Source: Acholeplasmataceae bacterium UBA5617 (GTDB lineage: Bacteria; Bacillota_I; Bacilli_A; Acholeplasmatales; Acholeplasmataceae). Taken from it: DNA of 22,220 nucleotides. Positions within the stretch are counted from its first letter, which is position 1. Each line of letters starts with the position of its first letter. The notes beneath the pieces were generated by a model. It was not told where the DNA came from, did not search any database, and worked only from the letters and a program-made list of their open reading frames with translations. Positions 16,776 to 22,220 of this stretch are shown piece after piece. The stretch is from the NCBI GenBank assembly GCA_002424575.1, contig DIKN01000127.1, forward strand, positions 1 to 22,220, written 5' to 3'. Made by a program: the position numbers and the translations under genes.

Positions 16776-18617
16776 ATGAAAAAATGGCTCACATTATGCA
16801 TGATTACCTTGATGGTAATGGTCCTTTACGCATGTCAAAACGACCCCACAGAACAACCTGACTTAACAAGACCTGATGATGCGTGGTCGATTGAAGAGAA
16901 AGTAGCGTGGTGGATCAATCGCTTAACCGTGGAAGAAAAAGCTGGTCAAATGATCCAAGCAGAACGCACCACGAACAACGGTGTTTCAGGCGCGACACTT
17001 TTTGAAACGACATCGTACAATTTGGGTTCGATCTTAAATGGTGGCGGTAATGTTCCCACAGGCAACACCGTGACCTCATGGCTTAATATGGCGAATAATT
17101 ATCGTCAAGCAAGTTTGAAATCGACATCAGGAATTCCCATTATCTACGGCGTCGATGCCGTTCACGGACACAACAATCTTGTCAATTCGACCATTTTTCC
17201 TCATAACATAGGGCTCGCCGCTGCGAATAACCCTGATTTGATGCGAAAGATCGGTGAAATAACCGGCTATGAAGTGGCACAGACAGGGATGTCGATGAAT
17301 TTTTCTCCCTCGATTGGGCTGATCAAAGATAAGCGATGGGGACGCATTTATGAAACACTCGGGGAAAATCCTGAGGTTGCGAAACGTTTGATTGGACCTT
17401 ACATTGAGGGTTTACAATCTTATAACATCGCAGCAACCGCGAAGCATTTTATCGGTGATGGTTATACCGTGTTTGGTACTGGTATGGATGGACGCCTTGA
17501 TCGAGGTAACGCCAACATCAGTGAAGATGAACTCTTTGATCTGCATCTCCCCCTTTATCAAGAGGCGATTGATGCAGGTGTAAAAAGCATCATGATTTCA
17601 TATTCCGCCATCAATGGCATCAGAATGCATCAAAACAGACACCTGATCACCGATGTTTTAAAAGGTGATATGGGGTTTAAAGGTTTTATTATTTCAGACT
17701 ATGAAGCGACCAATGACGTTTCAGGATCCACCTTTGAAGAAAAGATCATTCGCACGGTCAATGCAGGTATTGATATGTTGATGGAACCGAATAAGTTCGA
17801 TCAAGTTTATCGTGCGATATTAGCAGGTTATGAAAAAAATCAAATTGAACTTGCTCGCATCAATGATGCAGTCTCACGCATTTTAACCGTGAAATATGAG
17901 ATAGGTCTTTTTGATGAGCCCGAATTACCCAGTGAAAATTTACGAAGTACAGAAGCTTTAGCCATCGCAAGACAAGCGGTCAGAGAATCTCTTGTTTTAC
18001 TTAAAAATGATGGGGTGTTACCTTTATCCAAAGGACAAGATTTATTAATTCTTGGTCCTGGGTCCAATAATATAGGTATTCAATCTGGTGGATGGACCAT
18101 TTCATGGCAAGGTCAAGAGGGAAACATCACCCAAGGGACAACCCTTTTAGAAGCTTTTCAAGCAGAAACAGAGGGAACCATTTACACCAATATCGCGGAT
18201 ATTCAAAAAGCGGATGCCATCATCGTAGTGCTTGCTGAACGTCCAGCTGCTGAGTGGTTTGGTGATGCCGATGATCTTTCATTAAATGGACGGACAGGTT
18301 ATCAAGCCAATGTTGATCTTTTGGAAGCACTGAGCGATGTTGATATTCCCGTAATCGCGATCATGATCTCAGGAAAACCTCTTTTGATGACCGATTATAT
18401 GGAAACCATCGATGCATGGGTGATGGCTTTCTTACCTGGGACTGAAGGTTTTGGAATCACAGATGTGCTTTATGGTGATTTTAATTTTAAGGGGAAACTG
18501 CCCTATACTTATCCTAAACTGCTTGCTCAAGTCACCCATACGATGCTTGATGCAAACTATCAACCAAATGATTATCTCTTCCCCTATGGACATGGATTAA
18601 GTTATCCGGAGGTCTAA
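16776..18617 (+). CDS. GH3 exo-beta-glucosidase lipoprotein, ExoI-like
   Basis: The product has 613 residues. The N-terminal lipobox LYAC (Cys20) puts it on the outer face of the membrane. The GH3 N-terminal barrel (about 40-370) shows YGVDAVHGHNN, WGRIYETLGENP, ATAKHFIGDG and the nucleophile motif GFIISDYEAT with Asp308. The second domain (about 400-610) includes VVLAERPAAEWFGD, whose Glu493 lies where barley exo-glucanase ExoI has its acid/base, and ends YGHGLSYP. At 613 residues without a fibronectin-III tail it matches the ExoI type, which takes glucose from beta-1,3, beta-1,4 and other beta-glucans. An in-frame stop at 16767-16769 excludes any earlier start, yet the strong AGGAG is 22 nt upstream, an odd spacing. 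Its stop is directly followed by the next ATG. Confidence 0.92.
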   Translation: MKKWLTLCMITLMVMVLYACQNDPTEQPDLTRPDDAWSIEEKVAWWINRLTVEEKAGQMIQAERTTNNGVSGATLFETTSYNLGSILNGGGNVPTGNTVTSWLNMANNYRQASLKSTSGIPIIYGVDAVHGHNNLVNSTIFPHNIGLAAANNPDLMRKIGEITGYEVAQTGMSMNFSPSIGLIKDKRWGRIYETLGENPEVAKRLIGPYIEGLQSYNIAATAKHFIGDGYTVFGTGMDGRLDRGNANISEDELFDLHLPLYQEAIDAGVKSIMISYSAINGIRMHQNRHLITDVLKGDMGFKGFIISDYEATNDVSGSTFEEKIIRTVNAGIDMLMEPNKFDQVYRAILAGYEKNQIELARINDAVSRILTVKYEIGLFDEPELPSENLRSTEALAIARQAVRESLVLLKNDGVLPLSKGQDLLILGPGSNNIGIQSGGWTISWQGQEGNITQGTTLLEAFQAETEGTIYTNIADIQKADAIIVVLAERPAAEWFGDADDLSLNGRTGYQANVDLLEALSDVDIPVIAIMISGKPLLMTDYMETIDAWVMAFLPGTEGFGITDVLYGDFNFKGKLPYTYPKLLAQVTHTMLDANYQPNDYLFPYGHGLSYPEV

Positions 18618-18620
18618 ATG

Positions 18621-19949
18621 ATGCATTTAAAAGGTTATGTTTCATCTCAAAAGCTTCAAAAAGCATTTCACCCGATGGGTGTGATCCATCCAACACAGAT
18701 ATCAACATCACCCTATCATATGACGTTGCAACCTGAAATCACCTATCAAACCCATCTCGGATTTGGTGGAGCTTTTACGGAGTCTGCGGCTTATGTATGG
18801 TCTAAGTTATCGCACACCAAACAACAATTAATCATCGACTTATACTTCTCAAAAGATGGTTTACGCTACAACATGGGACGAACACACATCAATTCGTGTG
18901 ATTTTTCATTGGAAAACTATACCTATGTTCAAGAGGGTGATGTCACGCTCGATTCCTTTGATCTATCACGAGAAGATTTGTGGGTTGTTCCGATGATGCG
19001 TGAGGCTTTAAAACGTGAACCCCATCTTAAACTTTTAGCATCGCCATGGTCACCTCCTGGATGGATGAAAACCAACAACCAGATGAATTTTGGCGGGAAA
19101 TTAAAGCCTGAGTATCAACACATTTGGGCACGTTATTACGTCAAATACATCATGGAGATGAAAAAGCGTGGGATTCCTTATTGGGCGATCAGTGTCCAAA
19201 ACGAACCTGCAGCAACCCAGACATGGGATTCGTGTATTTATAGTGCAGAAGAGGAACGCGATTTCATCAAAAACGCGCTTGGACCCATCGTGCATGCTTA
19301 CGACCCTCAAATCAACATATTGGGTTGGGATCATAACCGTGATATCATCGTTGAACGGGCAAAACCACTTTTAGAAGACTTTGAATGCGCGAAGCATCTC
19401 TATGGGATTGCCAATCATTGGTATGTCAGTGAAGCATTCGAAAATGTTGGGAAAGTGAAATCGTTATTTCCTGATACACATTTGATTTTCACCGAAGGAT
19501 GCATCGAAGGTGGACCTAAACCTGGTGCATGGTATACGGGTGAACGCTATGCTCGAAACATCATCGGTGATTTTAACAACCATGTTGAAGCATTCATCGA
19601 ATGGAATCTTATCCTCAATGAACAGGGTGGACCTAATCACGTTAAAAATTTTTGTGATGCACCCATTTTAGCTGATCCAAAGACCGATGAGTTTGTGATC
19701 AACAGTTCATACATTGCGATTGGACACTTTTCAAAGTTCATCGAACCTGGTGCGAAACGTATTCATCACACAGCCAACCTTCCCAAAGGTCTATCTGGGG
19801 TCACATACCAAAATCCTCATGGCGAGATTGTGGTTGTTTTGCTAAACGAAAGTCACGAAAAAACACAGGTTGATCTTGAGATTGAGCATCAGATCTACCC
19901 GATTTTCATGGATGAACATAGTTTAGTTTCGCTCATTTTTACGAAATAA
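18621..19949 (+). CDS. Cytosolic GH30 beta-glucanase/beta-glucosidase
   Basis: The product has 442 residues from ATG 18621, preferred to the adjacent ATG 18618 because GGAGGT at 18608-18613 is then 7 nt away. There is no signal peptide, so it acts inside the cell. Family 30 features: FGGAFTESAAYVW near the start, GLRYNMGRTHINSCDF, LLASPWSPPGWMKTN, the acid/base motif SVQNEPAATQTW (Glu195) and the nucleophile motif FTEGC (Glu292), then EWNLILNEQGGPNH and the closing beta-sandwich (VTYQNPHGEIVVVLLNES). This pattern fits the glucosylceramidase-related subfamilies, which include beta-1,6-glucanases. In a laminarin pathway it could remove beta-1,6 branches from imported oligosaccharides, but beta-glucosidase activity is equally possible. 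It is the last gene of the operon; the next gene has its own promoter. Confidence 0.9.
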   Translation: MHLKGYVSSQKLQKAFHPMGVIHPTQISTSPYHMTLQPEITYQTHLGFGGAFTESAAYVWSKLSHTKQQLIIDLYFSKDGLRYNMGRTHINSCDFSLENYTYVQEGDVTLDSFDLSREDLWVVPMMREALKREPHLKLLASPWSPPGWMKTNNQMNFGGKLKPEYQHIWARYYVKYIMEMKKRGIPYWAISVQNEPAATQTWDSCIYSAEEERDFIKNALGPIVHAYDPQINILGWDHNRDIIVERAKPLLEDFECAKHLYGIANHWYVSEAFENVGKVKSLFPDTHLIFTEGCIEGGPKPGAWYTGERYARNIIGDFNNHVEAFIEWNLILNEQGGPNHVKNFCDAPILADPKTDEFVINSSYIAIGHFSKFIEPGAKRIHHTANLPKGLSGVTYQNPHGEIVVVLLNESHEKTQVDLEIEHQIYPIFMDEHSLVSLIFTK

Positions 19950-20011
19950 AACTCATATTCGTGATGACCTTTTATATTTTTCATAAAATGAATACATCTT
20001 TCACGCTATTT

Positions 20012-20020
20012 TGATACAAT
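20012..20020 (+). promoter_or_regulatory. Extended -10 promoter of the lacI-type gene
   Basis: TGATACAAT at 20012-20020 fits an extended -10 (TGnTACAAT); no good -35 is visible. Transcription would start near 20027. TTCATAAAATGAA at 19980-19992 is a 13-bp odd palindrome just upstream. GGAAGTGA (20032-20039) is the ribosome-binding site. No convincing terminator separates it from the GH30 gene. Confidence 0.55.
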
Positions 20021-20045
20021 ATCTATGGATTGGAAGTGAAACATC

Positions 20046-21062
20046 ATGGTCACTATTGATGAAATTGCGAAACTCTCGAAAGTTTCGATTTCAACCGTAT
20101 CGAAAGCGCTCAACGGATACACCGAAATCAGCGAACCTACGAGAAAGCGAGTGATGGCAATTGCCGATCAATTGGGGTATATGCCCAATGCGACTGCACA
20201 AAGCTTGGTCCGTAAGCGTTCCAATACGATTGGTGTCGTCTACGAGGTTGAGTATGGTTTAAAAAATCTATTCTTTTCGGGTGTTTTGGAAGCATTTCGT
20301 AAAGTTGTCGAATCGAGAGGATACGATATTTTACTTTTATCCCATAACACTGAATCAGGACTCGATTACTTAAGACATTGTAACTCGAAAAACGTTGACG
20401 GTGTTTTGGTTGTATCCGGTGGTGATAACCAAGCGGCGATTCACAAACTTTACCAAAGTCCACTGGCTGTATTGACGCTCGATCCTCATGATAAAGGTCC
20501 TAATTCAATATTCTCAGATTCCTATCATTCCATCAAAAGAAGTTGTAAATATTTATTTGAACTCGGTCATAAGCGCATTGCCTTCATCAATGGATCATAC
20601 ACCAATTTTATTGGTCGCGAACGCTTAAGAGCGTATTTGGATTTCATGCACGAGAAAGGGCTTGAGCCGCTCTATTTACCCGAAAAATCCAATGAATCTT
20701 ACAGCTATGAAGAGGGTCACCAGACGATGAAAATGATTTTTGAAACCTACGGTCTTCCCGAAGCTGTCTGTTCTGTTTCTGATCTTATGGCGATTGGTGC
20801 GATCAATTACTTGAACACCCACGGTTTTTCAGTCCCCGATGATGTCTCGGTGATTGGCTTTGATGATCTTCACGTCTGTGAGATTGTGACACCTAAATTG
20901 ACAACCGTTCGGCAAAATTATGAAGCCTTTGGACAACTCGCTTGCGAAACATTGCTCAAAATGATGGATGGCAAAGTACGCACCATTGACCCAATCATTG
21001 TTGATACCGAAATTATTGTAAGAGATTCCTGTAAGAAAAGAAAACATTTTCCAAACGACTAA
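20046..21062 (+). CDS. LacI-family transcriptional regulator
   Basis: The product has 338 residues, the usual LacI/GalR size. The N-terminal helix-turn-helix is typical (TIDEIAKLSKVSISTVSKALNG at 3-24, then the hinge-helix region LGYMPNATAQSLVRKRSNTIG). The rest is a periplasmic-binding-protein-like effector domain (IGVVYE, GVLVVSGGDN, LGHKRIAFINGS, DLMAIGAINYLNTHG, VIGFDDLHVCEIVTPKLTTV). The gene follows the enzyme genes on the same strand with its own promoter, so it is the natural candidate for controlling the beta-glucan operon and itself, with a beta-gluco-oligosaccharide as effector. Target operators for the operon would lie upstream of this window and cannot be checked. Confidence 0.94.
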   Translation: MVTIDEIAKLSKVSISTVSKALNGYTEISEPTRKRVMAIADQLGYMPNATAQSLVRKRSNTIGVVYEVEYGLKNLFFSGVLEAFRKVVESRGYDILLLSHNTESGLDYLRHCNSKNVDGVLVVSGGDNQAAIHKLYQSPLAVLTLDPHDKGPNSIFSDSYHSIKRSCKYLFELGHKRIAFINGSYTNFIGRERLRAYLDFMHEKGLEPLYLPEKSNESYSYEEGHQTMKMIFETYGLPEAVCSVSDLMAIGAINYLNTHGFSVPDDVSVIGFDDLHVCEIVTPKLTTVRQNYEAFGQLACETLLKMMDGKVRTIDPIIVDTEIIVRDSCKKRKHFPND

Positions 21063-21126
21063 CAACCTATCTTTTCTTTTTTTAACAATAATGACATAAT
21101 TCTTTCATTTTTAAGATTACATACGA

Positions 21127-21132
21127 TATAAT
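21127..21132 (+). promoter_or_regulatory. Promoter -10 of a probable small RNA
   Basis: A perfect TATAAT at 21127-21132 lies in non-coding sequence. The best -35 at 17-nt spacing is TTCATT (21104-21109), a weak match. A start near 21139 is expected. The 12-nt string GATATAATGAAA is repeated at the response-regulator promoter (21279-21290). Confidence 0.5.
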
Positions 21133-21138
21133 GAAAAT

Positions 21139-21255
21139 ATCGAGAGACGTTGAAACCTAACAGGTGCGTGATTTCCTTTTGAAAAAACACATCGTTTCCA
21201 TGTGACTCGGTTGCCTTGATTGCCATCCCCCCCGTGCAGTCAAGGCGTTTTTGTT
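21139..21255 (+). ncRNA. Candidate small structured RNA, family not recognised
   Basis: Between the -10 at 21127 and the terminator ending near 21255 there is no usable reading frame, so a transcript of about 115 nt is predicted. Visible pairing includes GAAA...TTTC enclosing a CCT/AGG hairpin in the first third (about 21152-21175), CACAT/ATGTG (around 21188-21204, loop CGTTTCC), and the long terminator stem at 21213-21246 with a C-rich loop. I do not recognise it as tmRNA, SRP RNA, RNase P or a riboswitch I know. The downstream gene has a separate promoter, so it is not simply a leader. Existence of the transcript is an inference. Confidence 0.45.
21213..21255 (+). terminator. Strong intrinsic terminator
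   Basis: GCCTTGATTGC (21213-21223) pairs with GCAGTCAAGGC (21236-21246) over 11 bp with one GT wobble. The loop is 12 nt with seven consecutive C residues, followed by G and TTTTTGTT. It ends the candidate small RNA and would also stop any readthrough from the lacI-type gene. Confidence 0.88.
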
Positions 21256-21277
21256 AGTATACTTTTTTATATGAGCA

Positions 21278-21286
21278 TGATATAAT
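21278..21286 (+). promoter_or_regulatory. Extended -10 promoter of the response-regulator gene
   Basis: TGATATAAT (21278-21286) is a perfect extended -10, starting transcription near 21293. The leader of about 60 nt contains TCACTT-TT-AAGTGA (21325-21338), a 6-bp inverted repeat just before the ribosome-binding site GCGAGGT (21340-21346). Confidence 0.65.
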
Positions 21287-21352
21287 GAAATTGTAAGAAC
21301 CATCAGCTTTTTAAGAATAGCACATCACTTTTAAGTGAAGCGAGGTAATTCT

Positions 21353-22057
21353 ATGGCTCAAAAAATCTTAATTGTTGAAGACAATGTATTGATCAGTCGA
21401 AGCATTGAATCCAAATTAAAAGAAGAGATGTTTGAAGTTAAAGCTGTTTTTGATGGTGACGAAGCGATCAAACAGTTTGACATGATCACTTATGATGCGG
21501 TGCTTCTTGATTTGATGTTACCTAAGGTGAGCGGTGAAAATGTGCTCAAACACATACGTTCCAAAGGTGATGTTCCGGTGATCATCATTTCAACCAAAGA
21601 CACGGATGTAGAAAAAGCGATTAATCTTGGATTAGGTGCTGATGACTATTTGGCTAAACCTTTTTCGATGCTCGAATTGATCGCACGTGTCAAAGCTGTT
21701 TTAAGAAGAGCTCATAAAGTGATGGATAAAGAAATCAAACAAAAAATCGAGATTGGTGATCTTGATGTCAATCTAGCAAACTTCGAAGTCAAAAAAGCGG
21801 GGACAATGGTTGATTTAACACTGAAAGAATTTGAAATTTTGAAACTTTTATTGACGCACCCCGAGCAAACATTTTCTAAACAACAGATGTATCGCACGGT
21901 TTGGGGAGAAGAATATTATTATAACGATAATGTAATCAATGTCCATATTAGACGTTTAAGAGAAAAAATTGAAGACGATCCATCCAATCCTAAAATCATC
22001 ATGACGATGTGGGGATTTGGCTATAAACTTGGAGACTATGCAAAACAGGGGCTATAA
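21353..22057 (+). CDS. OmpR/PhoB-family response regulator
   Basis: The product has 234 residues from ATG 21353; a GTG at 21335 is rejected because the ribosome-binding site (AGCGAGGT) lies after it. The receiver domain (1-115) has the acidic pair Glu9/Asp10, phosphoacceptor Asp53 (VLLDLMLP), Ser80/Thr81 and Lys102 (AKPF). The C-terminal winged helix (about 128-230) has LTLKEFEILKLLL, FSKQQMYRTVWGE and VINVHIRRLREKIEDDP. It has its own promoter and a terminator overlapping its stop codon. It appears unrelated to the sugar operon and is followed by a probable sensor kinase. The signal it responds to cannot be told. Confidence 0.94.
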   Translation: MAQKILIVEDNVLISRSIESKLKEEMFEVKAVFDGDEAIKQFDMITYDAVLLDLMLPKVSGENVLKHIRSKGDVPVIIISTKDTDVEKAINLGLGADDYLAKPFSMLELIARVKAVLRRAHKVMDKEIKQKIEIGDLDVNLANFEVKKAGTMVDLTLKEFEILKLLLTHPEQTFSKQQMYRTVWGEEYYYNDNVINVHIRRLREKIEDDPSNPKIIMTMWGFGYKLGDYAKQGL

Positions 22058-22068
22058 GCTCCTTTTTT
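22048..22068 (+). terminator. Terminator overlapping the response-regulator stop codon
   Basis: GGGGCT (22048-22053) pairs with AGCTCC (22057-22062) with a three-base ATA loop and one GT wobble, followed by six T. The TAA stop (22055-22057) is inside the hairpin, so translating ribosomes would hinder its folding. Confidence 0.65.
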
Positions 22069-22069
22069 G

Positions 22070-22102
22070 TTAATGAATTCTTAATGATTGCTTAAGGGTA
22101 AT
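22070..22102 (+). repeat. Three 11-bp direct repeats, PhoB/PhoP-type box
   Basis: TTAATGAATTC (22070-22080), TTAATGATTGC (22081-22091) and TTAAGGGTAAT (22092-22102) follow one another with an exact 11-bp period. This spacing is that of OmpR/PhoB-family binding boxes. A TGGTAAACT extended -10 lies at 22115-22123, 15 bp from the repeat core to the hexamer, so the box may serve the next gene. Confidence 0.55.
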
Positions 22103-22114
22103 GTGATTTCTTTT

Positions 22115-22123
22115 TGGTAAACT
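22115..22123 (+). promoter_or_regulatory. Possible promoter of the sensor-kinase gene
   Basis: TGGTAAACT resembles an extended -10 (TGnTAAACT) without a recognisable -35. The direct repeats upstream could replace the -35 through an activator. Start near 22130, leaving a 17-nt leader with GGAGGGG (22133-22139). Confidence 0.4.
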
Positions 22124-22146
22124 GTTGACATTGGAGGGGATATGCG

Positions 22147-22220
22147 ATGTCATTAACAGTTCCTTGGTTATCCTATATGGTCTATGATTACTCACTAGAT
22201 CGTCTTTTGATTTATTTTTC
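22147..22220 (+). CDS. Start of a probable sensor histidine kinase, 3'-truncated
   Basis: An open frame runs from ATG 22147, 7 nt after a strong GGAGGGG site, to the window end (24 codons). ATG 22142 is excluded because it stops after four codons. The residues (SLTVPWLSYMVYDYSLDRLL) suggest the approach to membrane segments, but no diagnostic kinase motif is in the window. The call rests on its position after a response-regulator gene. Confidence 0.5.
   Translation, partial: MSLTVPWLSYMVYDYSLDRLLIYF

Noticed and set aside
16754..16861. Short frame of about 35 codons starting at ATG 16754
   Set aside because: Its ATG touches the Shine-Dalgarno (spacing near zero) and it runs out of frame into the GH3 gene; no sign of selection.
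19941..19962. Possible terminator after the GH30 gene
   Set aside because: Only ACGAA/TTCGT (5 bp) with a 12-nt gap and a broken T-rich tail; too weak to call.
21131..21160. Nine-codon frame beginning at ATG 21131
   Set aside because: Its ATG is inside the -10 element, so it would not be transcribed from that promoter.
21309..21335. TTTTAAG repeated at 21309 and 21329 in the response-regulator leader
   Set aside because: The 20-bp spacing does not match the 11-bp period of the downstream repeats, and AT-rich words recur often here.
1..22220. CRISPR arrays, tRNA/rRNA genes, transposases or phage genes
   Set aside because: None seen on reading; the locus is uniform in strand, spacing and gene style with no sign of insertion.

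Overview
The window reads as one long, plus-strand carbohydrate-utilisation locus followed by the start of an unrelated two-component system. Base composition is moderate to low GC (about 42% in a stretch I counted by hand). Shine-Dalgarno sites are strong and genes are tightly packed, with stop/start overlaps. Lipoproteins have Gram-positive-type lipoboxes, and binding-protein-dependent sugar importers lack their own ATPase. This points to the Bacillota/Mycoplasmatota (Firmicutes-Tenericutes) side of bacteria. All 14 visible stop codons are TAA (11) or TAG (3), never TGA, and Trp is always TGG. That would fit an Acholeplasma/Izemoplasma-like lineage, but this is a weak taxonomic inference.

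Layout. 1-1308: the 3' part of a sugar-binding protein, followed by an intercistronic hairpin. 1390-12723: a tightly coupled transport cassette. It holds a membrane-anchored protein with two jelly-roll-like modules fused to a solute-binding domain, a first permease pair, a secreted/membrane NHL-propeller + TPR + YIP1-like protein, a DUF5696-type exported protein, and a second permease pair. 12725-19949: the enzymes. These are a GH16 laminarinase-like lipoprotein, a large cytosolic clan GH-Q phosphorylase (GH94/GH149/GH161 type), an ExoI-like GH3 lipoprotein and a cytosolic GH30 enzyme. 20046-21062: a LacI-family regulator with its own extended -10 promoter. 21063-21352: a non-coding stretch with a promoter, a small structured transcript, a strong terminator and a second promoter. 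21353-22057: an OmpR/PhoB-type response regulator. 22147 to the end: the first codons of what is probably its sensor kinase, preceded by three 11-bp direct repeats.

How it works together (inference). The GH16 and GH3 lipoproteins would cut a beta-1,3(1,6)-glucan such as laminarin at the cell surface. The binding proteins and two CUT1 permease pairs would import the oligosaccharides using an ATPase encoded elsewhere. Inside, GH30 would remove or cut beta-1,6-linked (or other beta-) glucose, and the phosphorylase would break beta-1,3 chains with phosphate to save ATP. The LacI regulator is the natural candidate for control.

The part most likely to be under-described is the 1390-12723 cassette. 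It combines two permease pairs, a carbohydrate-binding-like/solute-binding fusion, and two exported accessory proteins of unknown role (NHL-TPR-YIP1 and DUF5696). It looks like a dedicated glycan capture/uptake machine rather than a plain ABC importer.
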